Below are positions 40,325-52,377 of a stretch of DNA of 64,000 bases, piece after piece. The notes below the pieces were generated by a model. It saw only the letters and a list, made by a program, of their open reading frames with translations, did not search any database and was not told where the DNA came from. Source of the DNA: Corythucha ciliata (Eukaryota; Arthropoda; Insecta; Hemiptera; Tingidae). The translations under genes and the position numbers were made by a program. Position 1 is the stretch's first letter. The number at the start of each line of letters is the position of its first letter. The stretch covers positions 68,018,926 through 68,082,925 of the forward strand of contig CM075942.1 in the NCBI GenBank assembly GCA_038030265.1, given 5' to 3'.

Positions 40325-41545
40325 TTTCCCATTCAAAACCCTTCGAGATATGATTTTTCAAACATCTTATTAGGATAACATTTTCCTTGACTAAATGCGA
40401 ATAACTCGCTTCCCAGTTGTCTTTCTGCTAACTATTTTCTGTGTCCTCGAGAGATCCTGCAGGTTGTGCGAAACGGAGATTATTAATTTGTCAATAAAAG
40501 TCAACCCCCACTAAACCTACGCCTATCGACTTCCCATGGATCAGAAAAACTTTTTCAATAACGTGTCCCTTTCGAAACTACTCATGAGCGTTTGTTTAAT
40601 CAATTGGCGATTTTTTGGCAGAAATGACAATTTTTTAGACAAATTAGTGATTTTCCTATTCAAAATCGCTGGTTTTTACCTGTAAATACAAACAATCCTT
40701 GCGAATTTCAGCATGCTAAAAATCATTATACCTCAACTGAAGCGGTCCTTGGAATGGAACTGAATATGAACGCTCACCAAAGCATCAAATTCGTCGAATG
40801 GAGTGCATTTCATTACTACGAATTTCAGTAAATTAGCGATTATTTGGCAGAAATTGCTAAATAAAAGTAGCTATAGTCACCCTAAGCAGTAATTATTGTC
40901 GAATAATCGCAAATTAACTGAAAACATCGAACTGCGTTGTAGTGAAATGCACTTTATTCGACAGCAAGCTGCCGGAGCGACATTTTTTGATACTCTGGTA
41001 GGCGTTCACAGTTGGTTACGTTCAATGGACCACTTCAGGTGAAGTTTTCATGACGCTGAGAATGTTGAAGTTCACAAGGATTGTTTGAATTTGGCAGGTA
41101 AAAGCAATTTATTGTTTTTGAATAGGAAAATCACTCTTTTTTCTAAAAAAAAAAAAAATGTAATTTCTGCCGAGAAATCGCCAATAAATGAAACAAACGC
41201 TCATGAGTAATTTCGAAAGTAACACGTTGATAAAGCTTTTCTGATCCATGAGAAGTCGATAGGTGCAGTTTTAGTACGGGCAAGTGGGGGTTCCCTTTTA
41301 TTGAAAATCTCCGTTTCGCACGACTTGGAAGAGCTGCCGAGCTAAGGACACAGAAAATAGTTATTTTAGACGAAAATAGCTAGGCCTGACAGAACAGAGT
41401 GTGCTCTTCCCGAATCCAGCGTCAAAAGTTGCAGAAAGTCAGCTGCAATAGCAGCCGGGAAGCGAGTTACTCGCATTTAGTCAAGGAAAATGATGTTATC
41501 CTAAAAAGATGATTAAAAAATCATATCTCTAAGGGTTTTGATTTT
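40325..41545. repeat. Imperfect palindrome of about 1.2 kb
   Basis: The left arm (40325-40820) and right arm (40928-41545) are inverted copies with indels. For example GCGAATAACTCGCTTCCC faces GGGAAGCGAGTTACTCGC, and CTCATGAGCGTTTGTTT faces AAACAAACGCTCATGAG. About 110 bp lie between the arms. An extra 70 bp sits in the right arm near 41380-41450. It is non-coding and probably a foldback element. Confidence 0.75.
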
Positions 41546-41961
41546 CAGACCGTGGCTTATGGGGTGTTTTCGATCGCAAATGAGGTCTACTTGTACCCAA
41601 TTTTTTTCTTTACCCTTATACGCATCCACCCTGTATTTTGGTTATTGTATTAGATTTTGAAATGTTGCTTTTGTTTTTCTTCATTTGGAAATTAACACGG
41701 TAAATCCGTCGCCTCATTGAGTGTTGAACCGCTTTAAAAAAGTTAATGACTCGTTAGAGGAATCCTTAACGCGAACTACGTTTGACCGAAAAAAAACAAA
41801 AAAAAACTCGTACTTACGACGCGACAAACGAACCATGTAAGGCCCTTTCACTCTAGGAACTGTGCATCTCTAGACTGCAGCAGACAAAATAAATTGGAAT
41901 ACCTAGGGCAGAAAATGTCAGATAGTAGCGATGTCTTGATCCCCGAAGTGACAATACCTTT
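41546..41961. other. Gene-free interval
   Basis: No feature beyond A-runs was recognised. Confidence 0.3.
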
Positions 41962-42117
41962 AAGGCCTCGCCACACCGAACGCGAACTGCCGCGCGGACT
42001 GGTCCGCTCGCGGAAAAACCATGACTACGTACGTGGGTGAGGTATACCCCGTTACCATAGTTTTTCCGCGTGCGGACCTGTCAGCGCGGCAGTTCGCGTT
42101 CGGTGTGGCGGGGCCTT
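41962..42117. mobile_element. Foldback MITE, 156 bp
   Basis: The arms are AAGGCCTCGCCACACCGAAC on the left and the matching AAGGCCCCGCCACACCGAAC read inward from the right. They run on to CGCGAACTGCCGCGC and leave a middle of about 50 bp. No certain target duplication. Confidence 0.75.
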
Positions 42118-42308
42118 CACACACAGTCACAGTGCCGTGCCCGGCACGCGATTTGTCTGGCAAAAATGAAAATATTATTCGCTCGATTGATCAATTGATA
42201 CTAGACCGGCACGTGACAGTGATTCAGTGCTCCGATCGGCACCGTAACGTTACCACAGTGATTTTTAAAATTTCGAGGCAATTTAACATGTGAGAATTGA
42301 AAATAACA

Positions 42309-42415
42309 GTGAGCCAAAGTTGTATAGAAAACCAAGTTATTCAGCTCCCTAGTGATGAAGTTGAAACCAATCCGGGGTTGGGAAAATTTATCACGCTAGA
42401 TAACACTACCACATG
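42309..42415. repeat. Left copy of a ~105-bp inverted repeat (partner 48455-48566)
   Basis: GAAAACCAAGT(T/C)ATTCAGCTC and AACCAATC(C/T)GGGGTTGGGA are shared with the partner in inverted orientation, roughly three quarters identical overall. The 6.2-kb segment between may be one composite element. Confidence 0.6.
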
Positions 42416-43584
42416 TAGAAGCTATATCAATAAAAAGCTAAGCTTGCTGTTGCTAAGGTAACTTACAAGGGTTATTGTTTTGATATTTTTATTGTCACTT
42501 GTACCTACTCATAAACGCCAGTGACACCCAAAATTAGAGAGAATTTAGAGCATTTTGTACTGCAGGAACTTCAATTTCTTAACTGCCTCCGACTATACGC
42601 CAATATTATGCCGGATATTCAGCTTGAGAGGCCCAGCTAAGATAGTAATTAACGAAAACAGTAAGTTGCTGAGGACAACATTTGAAAATCAGTGGCTAAA
42701 GTATCATTAACTATGGCAAAAATGTCGGTTTTTGACATGAGAAGGATACACCTGTAGTTCACGATTAAAGGCGAGTTTTCTTGGATGAATAATTGCCCTT
42801 TCTATACGCCCAATGTTCAGTTCCCGTCCTGAGGTGAAATTGCTGATTTCCTCGAGGAGTTTGAAGTTAGTATTTTACTGCTAAATTGGTATATTCGACT
42901 ACATTGACGTTCTACTGACGTATTATTAATTATGTAAAGGAACACGATCCGTTAATTCCTGTGAAATTTCCAGAAGCCTGTGGAAGAGCTTACAATGAGA
43001 GTGAGTGTATAAATTCCACACTTTAAGTAATCAGAAGGTGACGAACGTTTCAGGATTTGTTATCGTCGATGAATGTCGGCTGTGGGTTACTCCATTTTGC
43101 GTTCGCTGGAAAGCAACTGCCCACCCGTGTCCTCTCATGCTGCGCCCCTGGACGTTTGTGCGACGAACCTCCTCTCCAGTCAAATATCGTTCCGCATGTA
43201 AAATTTAAATCACTATAGCATTCATTTTTAAAATCGTTTCTTAATGCAATTCCTATCGCCCCAAGCTTGACTACGTCCTGAAATCAAAATAAATTCCGCG
43301 TCATTACTCGTCTACGTAAGAATGCCGATGTACTCGACTTTGGATAGAGAGAGCGAGAGCCTCAACTCAAGCAAATCGCAGCCACGGAAAACTCAAAGGA
43401 TCTGCGTTTTAGGCAGCACCCCTCCCCCAACTAGGCACCAATTTTTCGTACGAAGTTTTCACCAATTTAGAAAAAAAGTTGTATTAAGTACCTAATTTTT
43501 TTTGCAGACCAGTTTCAATAATGCGTCCCATTTTCAATGCAGTTCAGTCCTATTTAGTATTTAATCAGTTTACAGCACTTACAA
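42416..43584. other. Gene-free interval
   Basis: Short open frames only (for example 43005-43208), without motifs. Confidence 0.3.
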
Positions 43585-43807
43585 ACGCGTACACGGCTTA
43601 GCTGAAAAAATCTACTCCTTCACTACTAATACTCATCCCTCTAGCGAAATTCCTGGAGTTTTTTTTTACCGAGCAAACAAACCTCTTCGGACAAACGCCA
43701 CCTAAACTCTTCAGGATCTGTTCTGTTCGGGTTTCGCTTGAAGGGATGAGTAGAAGGCGAAAAGTGAAGGAGAATAAATATGCATTCGGCTAAGCCGTGT
43801 ACGCTTT
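43585..43807. mobile_element. Foldback MITE, about 220 bp
   Basis: Inverted ends GCGTACACGGCTTAGC(T/C)GAA, with CTCCTTCACT and GGGATGAGTA/TACTCATCCCT further in. The middle is unique. Confidence 0.65.
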
Positions 43808-43917
43808 TGTTGATTGTACATATAATCTCTTTGAGTACAAGTAGATAAAATTGAAAATGGGATGCAACAAGAACAATAAAATCGCAATTGAACGGCTGGT
43901 TCTGATTTTATAATATG

Positions 43918-44908
43918 TTGTTAGGACCAATACCTGTAGTCTAAATCCAAGTTTGCAGCTTCGAAAGACCTGTGCTACTTTCATAGCACTCGAAAAACCG
44001 CGGAATATTTGCACTTTTTCCAGTGCTTTTACTGTCTCCTAAACTATGCATTCTTCGTTAATAAACGCGAACTACAATTTTCAAGTATATTAAATTCGCT
44101 ACAATTTGCGACATAGCCCAGCTCTATGGGGCAGATATAGTAGCCAAGATACAGCTCTTCAAAATTAATAATTTATTGTTTTTTAAAGAGATTTTAAGTT
44201 TATAAAAAGTTGAAAATCTCCCTCTAAAACTTCATTTGGCGCTGTTAGCGTTCAATTTGTGATAGAACATTGCTCAGTGGTAAGTTTCACACAAAACAAA
44301 GCCAAAAATTCCATCATTTTGGCAAAACAAATTACCAATTTTGAAGCGCTGTATCTTGGCTACTACCTAATCTACAGATCTGGGCTAGGTCTCAAATTAA
44401 AGCGAATTCAATACACTTATTTTTTTTTTTTTAAAAGACATGTTTAAGATACAGCCGTTAAGAATTGGTATTTTTTTGCAACCAAAAAAGTGATATTGTT
44501 TTGAGTGAAACCAACCTCTGAGAAATTTTCTATTACAAATTCGAGGGCTCACAGTTCCGCACAAGGTTTTGGAGAGAGCGTTAGAAATTTCCAACTTGTT
44601 GCTTCCATATATTTAGACTTGGGAACTCTTTTTGTGAAAACAAATTACCAATTTTGAAGAGCTGCATCTTGGCTAACGTCTGACCTACAGAGCTGGATCA
44701 GGTTTCAAATTGTAGCGTATTTAATATACCTACTTGAAAAACGTAGTTCACGTGTATTGTCGAAGAAAGCGTAGTTTAGGAAAGATAATAAAAGAAAAAC
44801 GAGAAGAGTGCCAATATTCCGCGGTTTTTCGACTGCTACGAAAGTAGCACAGGTTTTTCGATGCTGCAAACTTGGGTATACACTACTGGTACTGGTTCTA
44901 ACAACAAA
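43918..44908. repeat. Large inverted repeat, arms about 100-260 bp
   Basis: TTTGCAGC..CGAAA.ACCTGTGCTACTTTC and AAAAACCGCGGAATATTGGC-like text at 43950-44020 reappear reversed at 44810-44885. Further in, AGCCAAGATACAGCTCTTCAAAATT (44150) faces AATTTTGAAGAGCTGCATCTTGGC (44650), and a third related copy is at 44337. Non-coding. Confidence 0.65.
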
Positions 44909-45771
44909 CTAAAAAATCATAACTAGCCGCTTAATTGTTATTTTAGCTATTTTAAGTGTTCTTTTTGACTGGCCTAAAATAATAATTAATTGACCCAGAA
45001 TCCCTTGAATCGTATATCAATATTGTCCCATGAAGTAAAGAGTGTGGCCACCTCTTTACACTTAAGAATCTCACGGAAGCGACGGTTGAACGTTAGCCCT
45101 GGACCATCGGAGGCCTTTTCAAACTCACAGACCCAATCAACACGAGTCCTCGGTCGACGGACCCCTCAGCTCATCCTGCCTACAATGCCGTAATGATTTT
45201 GCTACTGAAATACTGTAATAATAATAAAATTGAAGAAATCATCATAAACCTAATTAATATTAATATAATTCTTCCAGTTTCAAATATTTATTGCCTCAAT
45301 TCGTTGAAAAAAGAAAAATTGTAAAGTCAATCTCATTCGTTCTGAAGCTGTCAATTGGAAAACTACGAATCTCCGGTTGACGACCGCTGATCTTGATCAT
45401 ACATCCAAAATAGATTCAGGAAAATAAATACAAAAAAGGCTCTACCAGTAGTGTTTGGCTTTAGAAAGATTAGAGTGCGATTTGCGAGCTGCACTAGTGG
45501 AAAAAAGTCTAGTAAAATTGATCAGAATAATACTGTCCGCATAAAATAAGAGAGAATAAAACATAATCTATATCCACAACCTGACACTTTTATTCACCAG
45601 ACAGCCTGGGAGCCCGCCCGTGAGGCAGAGCCTCGATCCGAACAGGCCTCTTCAGGCCTCACGGCCCTCCCGGTGGGTGAAATCGGCACAATCGTTTAAA
45701 AAATCAAAACTCCCATTTTCGGACAAATTAAAGGGGGCTTGCAGCTACTCAGTAGGGTTATGGCGGAAACC
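44909..45771. other. Gene-free interval
   Basis: Mostly AT-rich. A short GC-rich patch with GAGGC/GCCTC self-complementarity at about 45600-45680 was noted. No gene. Confidence 0.3.
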
Positions 45772-45918
45772 GGCCGCATTGGCTTGCAGATAGCGTGGCC
45801 CGGACTCATAAACCACAGCCAGGTAGAATTGCACAACAAGCTGCCGACAAGAGCGATGCTTCTGGGAGTGCGAACGTTCAAGAAGTGGCTGAAGAACTTT
45901 TTAATGGTCAACGCGTAA
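45772..45918 (+). pseudogene. Possible LINE reverse-transcriptase C-terminal tail
   Basis: A 49-codon frame to TAA (45916-45918) ends VELHNKLPTRAMLLGVRTFKKWLKNFLM. The pattern of an 'N-x-LP' block followed by an FKxxLKxxL helix is typical of the C-terminus of CR1/jockey-like reverse transcriptases. No upstream RT motif is present, so at best this is a 5'-truncated fragment. Confidence 0.35.
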
Positions 45919-45929
45919 AACGCGTTCAC

Positions 45930-48454
45930 GTCCGAGTTCGATTAGGCAGTCTTTACTTATTGATTTAATAATCCTGTGACGAAGCTATACAACAATTGTT
46001 GGAACGTGCTAAAAAATAATAATAATTATTATTATTATTATACACTTCTCACTGTTGATAGGTGACTTTTCTATCGACCAGCGGAACGGTGACGAAATAA
46101 ACGGGCACTTGATTATGATCAAGCTTTCGATCTAATTTGAAATCTTCTTAAAGACCTGATTGGCATATAGATGAACAACACATAAGGTCAACAGCAAAGT
46201 AAATTAAAAAAGCAAGCGATATGAGTGCATACCTGGTCGATAATTCCAAATGAACGAATATAGCAACATAATAAGTGTCCTCCTACGTCGCAAATTAAAA
46301 ACTAGATACCCTTGGTCCACTAACGCCAAAGAACCAGATACACGGAATGCACAAAACAGGTCGGATGAGTGAAGGTAGGGTGTGTCGTGTAAGAGAGAAG
46401 GGGATCTGACCACAAGTGCTCAGTGTTTTTCGAACACATCGGATTAACCGCCGATGTGCCGAGTAATGTCATCCATCGCAATCGCGAATCGCATTTTCAC
46501 TTCACTCTAGCTGAAAAAGCAAGCCTTAGCCGGCCAATCAAGGCATGTTTAGACTTGGCATCTACTTACCCAGTTCACTTTGAGTTAGGTGCCTGGGAGC
46601 TTCAAGTTCGACGATTTCAGTACAACTGAAGAATCTTCGAACAATCGTATTCGATTTACCAGAGACTTATCCTTATAATTGGAGACAAAGATTTATTAGG
46701 CGATCAAGGTCCTATGGGACCTTATTACGGTGTGACTCACAGTTGTCGCTGTCATGCTACGGTTTTCTTGCACTTCTATACATTTTCTGGGGCAGTGGGG
46801 TCATGCGATTTGTCCCAGTATTTTTCGTTGGGCTAGGAACCGGCTGTTTTCGGCAGGCATAAGTCACGCTCGTGCCTCGTATTAGGTACTTTGATAAAAT
46901 TATCCAAAACTTCGTGAAGTATGACCGGTGTAAATTCATGAGATGAGATTTGAAAAGGCGTTTTGATGACTTTTTGCGAATGTGACGTCTTCTCCTTGAG
47001 GAGGGCTACGTGGCCTCTGCACCACTCATTCCAGATATGCGCCCTTATATTTCATAATATCCATATCCAATCATGGTATGGGACGACTAAAGAACGCAGT
47101 ATCAGGGGGAATAAGTTTCTGAGGAGAACGGGAAACCAGACATGCACAGCTGCTGCACTCCATACAGTGTGAAAGGCTGAAAGCGAAGAGAAAGAGAAAA
47201 CGGAACATATAATTAACCCCGCCACCCTTTCATGTTACTAACGACTCCGTCATGCGCAGAGAAAACGATTGCTACGAGACTTCGTGTGGTCACTTCCTTC
47301 AGCTTTTGTCCCCCTTTGTCATTATGTTCAAGTTTGATGTTTCATCAAACCGTTATGAAGAATTATGGAGCCATCGGACAGAGCACAATTACGTTCGCCC
47401 TGCATTATATAGACTTGTGAGGCCTTTTGAGCCCAGTGGACAAAATAATTGTTGAGTCTCATCCAAAGATATAGAACTACTGGATTGCTCACTGTGGACG
47501 GGGAATCCGAGCCAGTGGTTGGGGGGTTTGGCCTTGATGAAGACCGCCTATCTGAAACCTTCGTATTTATCGCATCCCTCCCCCAGTACCCTGCCACCTC
47601 ATCCGAACGCCTTAGTGTGCTAAGTTTCCCAGTTATTTACTTATTCATTTCAGTTCATTTTTTGAATTATAAATCAAAGTTAATGCCTTTTAGTTTTATT
47701 TCAAATGTCGAACTGTGAAAAATGTATGAAATCCTTTGGCTAGTATGGGTGCTGCATGACGTATGTCACACCGGAAGAGGAAATTATGTAAGTTTCCTAT
47801 TTGTAAATTTGTGTTTTTCATGTTTGAAAAGTACCTTGTGGCGTTGCAAAGGGAACGCCGGGAGAATTCTCAACGCCGCTTTGGTCCAACGCTCGTGTGA
47901 ACCAGGCCTTAATATCGTGACAAAATTGAATGAAATAAGGTAATTAATAGTTGGTATCAACTGTTGTTTATTATACAGAACGGGCCCTACATGCTGAATT
48001 GTGATTTTAATTGGATAGCTCATTCCCATTGTACGACTAACGTATAAGGAGTTTTTAAACGTGCCGCCAAGCAGCCTTCATCAAGGTCACGGGGTGCAGG
48101 TTAGACCGTTTTTCTCTCGTACAATTCAACATCAGTGAGCAATCCAGTAGTTCTATATCTTTGGTCTCATCTCACCTCAGTACGACGATTAATTGCCAGA
48201 AAAAAGTTGAAGTAGGTGGTGACCGAAATGCCGGTAGCAGATATTGAACTGGATATAAAGCGTTTCTCACTGAATATGGCCACAGTTTAAGTCACGTGAA
48301 ATTATTTTCAAGTTGCGTGGATTAGAAAATTAATTAAAATACATTTCACTTCGTCACCTCACAAAAAAAAATAACTCTGACTTGATAAATTGATAACAGA
48401 CAACTGCAAACAACAAAAAAGTGGTTCGCATATGGATAATGATATAGCTCATAG
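45930..48454. other. Gene-free 2.5 kb with one inverted pair
   Basis: CCAAAGATATAGAACTACTG (about 47462-47481) and its near reverse complement CAGTAGTTCTATATCTTTGG (about 48144-48163) lie about 680 bp apart, likely ends of a small element. A (TTA/AAT)n run is at 46018-46042. Open frames here are short and without motifs. Confidence 0.4.
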
Positions 48455-48566
48455 TAATAGTGGTGCTATCTGTAGTGAGCAATTATCCCAACCCCAGATT
48501 GGTTACACGTTATCACCACGAGCTGAATGACTTGGTTTTCCATATGACTTTGCAGTGAGCACATTT
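48455..48566. repeat. Right copy of the ~105-bp inverted repeat
   Basis: Partner of 42309-42415. It ends 18 bp before the target duplication of the hAT-like element at 48592. Confidence 0.6.
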
Positions 48567-48591
48567 TTCTGAAAAGTCACTGTTTCATCAG

Positions 48592-50558
48592 CAGGGCCGT
48601 TTCTAGCCCTCGCGGGGCCCCGAGGCGAGAACTATCGGGGGGCCCCCTAGCAGCCGGTGGAGACGCGGATTGAGGTTTTGCTTAAAAGGCAGGGGTTTCA
48701 GAAATTGCATACTTTGCTCTACAAAAAACTGGCTTGATAGCCACTTGCATCCTTCAAATAGCTAAACTAGCCCAAAACCCCTCTCAAAAAACCGGATAAG
48801 CTGACTACAGTCGCACCAAAAAATGAAGATTTTCGCGCCTTAAAAATGGCTAAACTTACTATTTACGACCTAAAAATAGCAAAACTGGCGAATGTCGCTC
48901 TAACAGTAGCCAAACTGACTCGTGCCTTAAAAATTGCTAGATACGTTCGATTAGGGAGCCATGAAAATACCTGAAAAGTACATGATTCGCGCCCTAAAAA
49001 TGGCTAAATCGGCCATTCGCGCACGAAAAGTGGCCTTGGCTTTCTTGATACTTGGCGTCCGAAAAAACAGCTAAATTGGCTCCACGCACTCTAAAAATGG
49101 CTAAAAACTGACGATTCGCACCCTAAAAATGCCTGTACAGATGACTCCCGCCATGAAAATGGCAAAAGCGCGCCAAGAATGGCCAAAACTGAGCACTCCC
49201 GCCTTTACTTCACCCCCGAAAAATTGCAAAAATTGACTCTATACGCCCTAAAAATAGATTGGTGCCCTAAAATTATCAACACCAGTTGTGTTTTATCCGT
49301 TGACTCGTTTGAAAATGATGGCGTTGCCGAAACCACGGTCAAGATAGTTCAAATAGAACAAGTGGGAGAAGATTTTTTATTTCTTTGCCTTCATTATGAA
49401 AATTCTACAACCCCAAGAAAGTTACAACGTACAAAAAGTTCCAAAAAGCCCCCCAAAACAGACTATTTGTCAATAAAATTAATGATTTTCAAAAATGGCG
49501 ATTCAGCCATGAAACTGCGGGAGTTTTTTGCGATTAAAAGCAGATTAAACCGAACAGTACCTATTTTGCACTTTTATGGAAAGGATATTTTGCTAGTACG
49601 GCCAATGAAATTACCTGTCTGTTCGGCTCTGTAGCCGTCCAAAGTGCACCAAATAAGCGGCTGAAACGAAGGACTTGGACGGGGAATATTCACAAACTTG
49701 GCCGGACACAATCAATTTAATCGAAAATGGAAAATGGTCGAACTGCAGAGGCATTCTGCAAGCACAGTGGGTAAGAGTGGCCTCCATTGAGACACGTCGT
49801 TCCTGGGGCCGAAGTTGAAACACGTTCAAGTTTCGTACCGAGAGATCCTTCAAGATCCGAATTTATTGGACTTAGCTCTTTAGAATAGCAATTAGGGGGG
49901 GGGGGTCCGTCTCAATTGAATAAACAAGTTCCGTGGGTTCGGCTCTTTCAAATATCAATTTCGAGGGTTTGGCTTAACCGACAAGCCAATTTCGTAATTA
50001 TGTCTTCCTCAGAAGACAATTTCGCGAGATCTTTAAAAATCGAATTTCCAGGATTTGCCCCTTTAAAGCGTCAATTGGGCTGATTTCTCTTCTTTTAAAA
50101 CCCACGGTTTGGTCCACTTTAGCAACCAAATTTCTTAGATTTGGCTATTTAAAATGGACATTTCGGGTGTTTGGCTCAAATACGCCAATTTCACTTTCAC
50201 ATGTTTGGATCTTTCAAGACCCCTTTTTGTGGATAAGGCGCCTTCAAAGCCAATTTCGCGGATTTTCATGGTTGGAAAATCCAATTTCGTGGGGCTGAAT
50301 TCTTCAAAAACCGTATTATTCGGATTTTTAGCTCTGTAAAACCCAAATTTCCCGGATTTTCTCTCCATTAAAAACCATTATTTTCTAGGCTTAGGCATTT
50401 TAGAACACGATTTTTAATCGTTTCAACAGAAGTGCCTCAAAATTGTAAAAATTTAGCCGAGTGTTGTAACTATTTTTATTCCAAGCCGGGCCCCCCCCCC
50501 CATGGGTCGGGGCCCCTAGGCGGTCGCTTACCCTGCCTACCCCCTAAAAACGGCCCTG
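48592..50558. mobile_element. Non-autonomous hAT-like element, 1967 bp, array-filled
   Basis: TIRs are CAGGGCCGTTTCTAG on the left and CAGGGCCGTTTTTAG read inward from the right. An exact 8-bp duplication TTCATCAG flanks them (48584-48591 and 50559-50566). The inside comprises type B array (about 48760-49270), about 370 bp of unique sequence with an open frame, and type D array in the opposite strand (about 49880-50430). No transposase. Confidence 0.87.
49179..49634 (+). other. Open reading frame of 151 codons inside the hAT-like element
   Basis: The first ~30 codons are type B array. Residues 32-145 are non-repetitive (CVLSVDSFENDGVAETTVK... through ILHFYGKDILLV) with a lysine-rich middle. 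I do not recognise a family. It may be a chance frame or a relic of captured coding sequence. No start context or neighbour supports expression. Confidence 0.25.
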
Positions 50559-50565
50559 TTCATCA

Positions 50566-50847
50566 GGGTCCTCCTAATTCGCAGAACAACACAACGAATT
50601 CTGCGGACCAGCCCATAACTCGCCCTAAAGTGGTCCGACTGAGCTGATTTTCAGTATGTAGACTCTGCTCCGGTGGCAGTACAACCCATCAAAATTTGAT
50701 GACGATCCGATAATTTGCTGACCCCTTTCTCCGCACACTGGAACAGAGTCTGAACACAGAAAATTAGCCCATCCAGATCACTTTTTAGGGCGATTTATGG
50801 GCTGGTCCACAGAATTCGTTTTGTTGGTCCGCAAATTGGGAAGACCC
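50566..50847. mobile_element. MITE, 282 bp, about 65-75-bp TIRs
   Basis: The left arm GGGTCCTCCTAATTCGCAGA continues through GCGGACCAGCCCATAA. The right arm read inward is GGGTCTTCCCAATTTGCGGA and continues through GTGGACCAGCCCATAAATCGC. Its left end was the target of the hAT-like insertion at 48592-50558. The TIR start GGGTCCTCCTAATT is shared with the MITE at 18861. Confidence 0.75.
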
Positions 50848-51589
50848 GTCTCATCATTGTTAAGTGTGAATTTACCTTGATTTGGACCACGGATTATCAA
50901 TAAAATCAGACTTGAATTGGATCGGACTTGAATGTTTTGATTTTTATTGATGTTCAATCAAACAATTGTGTGACGTACCATGGAACTACCACCAAGGACC
51001 ACCATGGACTATTCGACGTATATTATTACCTTTATATTTCTAAAAATGTTGAACCAGAACAATTTTATGAGTCATGGAGGATTGAGGCATTTCAAAAGAA
51101 AAGTACATTGAAAACTCGCCTTTACTAATTGACACTGTAAAGTATATTTTGGTAATTACGGGCATGGACGGTGGGTATAACAACTTGAGATTGGGTACCT
51201 AGTCTAGCATTTACGCCTGTAGTCATTGGCATGAAACATATACCAAGTTTCCGTTACGATCAACGATGACACGATTTTGGGTTTTAAGTCCCAATCAAGT
51301 TTTCGGCACACTACAAGTACACGAATTTAATGAAAAACTATTCTTGAATACCAAGATGCTCAAATTGAATACCTTTCTTACGACTCATTATTCAGCTGTT
51401 GACCGATGTTTACCGGCATCAGGGGTGAAATAAAGGACATTTTATACTTGCCGTTAAATATACTGCAAAATTGCAACTACTGATTACGAAGGAAATGTTT
51501 AAAAAACACGAAACGCGGCCAAAACTTGCAGGAAACTCGGAAAATAAATATAAATACCCTACTTATCAAGAAACCCGTGTGATAAATGA
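50848..51589. other. Gene-free interval
   Basis: Only a 66-codon frame at 50928-51128 without known motif. Confidence 0.3.
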
Positions 51590-51700
51590 TAATGATATGA
51601 GGGACCAAATATGGCGCTGATTAGGCGTATTGCAGTACTCGTGTTTTATAGTGCCTTAGTAAAGGAAGCCTTGAACCAAGTGAAGGAACGTTTCTAAATA
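51590..51700. repeat. Inverted partner of about 38510-38620
   Basis: CCAAATATGGCGCTGAT and GCAGTACTCGTGTTTTA are reversed relative to 38575-38615. Similarity continues weakly to the AAACGTTCCTT motif near 51690. Confidence 0.5.
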
Positions 51701-51710
51701 CGAAAAATGG

Positions 51711-51897
51711 TCAAGGCGTCCGTCTCAGCAAAGGGCGCCTTTCTCGAGGACGCCTTGACTTCAAGTCGAGGAGCTGTTGAAGGAACGTTCATAAATACGG
51801 GCCTTAGTCTCGGTCTCGTCTCGGTCCGGAAAATGCAATCTCGATCTCGGTCTCGATTTCGAGACCGAGACTTTTTCTCGGTCTCGGTGCATCACTA
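51711..51897. repeat. Perfect 12-bp hairpin and CGGTCTCG repeats
   Basis: GTCAAGGCGTCC and GGACGCCTTGAC face each other about 25 bp apart (about 51712-51762). From about 51805 to 51897 units of CGGTCTCG/CGAGACCG form a palindromic tract ending in GGTGCATCACTA, which looks like a hAT-type end (TAGTGATGCACC read inward). Confidence 0.5.
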
Positions 51898-51970
51898 ATT
51901 TCGAACCCGCGACGTCTGGATTTCCAGTTCAGCACGCTGCCAAAATATTAACCAAAGTAACGGACCGGTT
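51897..51970 (-). ncRNA. tRNA-Ser-derived SINE head or tRNA relic
   Basis: On the minus strand GCGTGCTGAACTGGAAATCCAGA forms an anticodon arm with loop CTGGAAA (anticodon GGA, Ser). It is followed by a T-arm-like GTCGCGGGTTCGAA (box B). The D-arm/box A side is degenerate and no acceptor closure was found, so it is not a functional tRNA gene. Confidence 0.45.
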
Positions 51971-52377
51971 GGTCATCAAACCGGAACACGGAGGAATGAA
52001 TATACTAGAGGAGCTCTCACCCCCCCCCTCTACAGTCCATATGAGAGGGGGCCTATAATAACCACTAGTAAGGCGTGGCCAGAAAATAAAAATGACCAAT
52101 TATGAAATTCACCACGATTCCCGCTATATACAATATAAAACAACAACAACAAAAAAGAAGCCTTCCGACCAATAGCATTCAGGTGGTGTATAAACAGGCC
52201 CCGCCCACTAGGGAAGATTTTTGGATCTCCTCTCTCTCTTGGGCCTCTCCATATTATTTATTCCTCCATGTACGGGAACATAAGGGTTTAATAGCCCAAC
52301 AAGGAACCTTGCATGGTGTAACTATAGCCCTTTAGAACAGAGTATCTAAAATAATCAAAATCGGGGTTTGTACTCAC
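51971..52377. other. Intronic sequence next to the BTB exon
   Basis: No repeat or gene recognised apart from a C9 run. It ends with the GTGAGT donor (minus strand) at 52377. Confidence 0.4.

Larger units (their letters stand above)
17307..52377 (-). other. 35-kb intron of the KCTD1/15-like gene
   Basis: It is bounded by GTGAGT (52377 downward) and TTTCAG (17307). The insertions inside are a LINE, a gag-protease element, hAT-like elements, a BEL/Pao element, THAP exons and many MITEs. Both orientations occur. The intron size is inferred from phase-compatible exons; no transcript evidence is available here. Confidence 0.85.

Noticed and set aside
45696..45929. Minus-strand frame of 77 codons
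   Set aside because: It is antisense to the LINE-tail-like plus frame, and neither has strong support; the plus frame fits a known pattern better.
49179..49634. hAT transposase fragment
   Set aside because: The frame lies in a hAT-like element but has no DDE, zinc-finger BED or dimerisation motif.
51897..51970. Functional tRNA-Ser gene
   Set aside because: Anticodon arm and box B are recognisable, but the D arm and acceptor stem are not, so it is more likely a SINE head.
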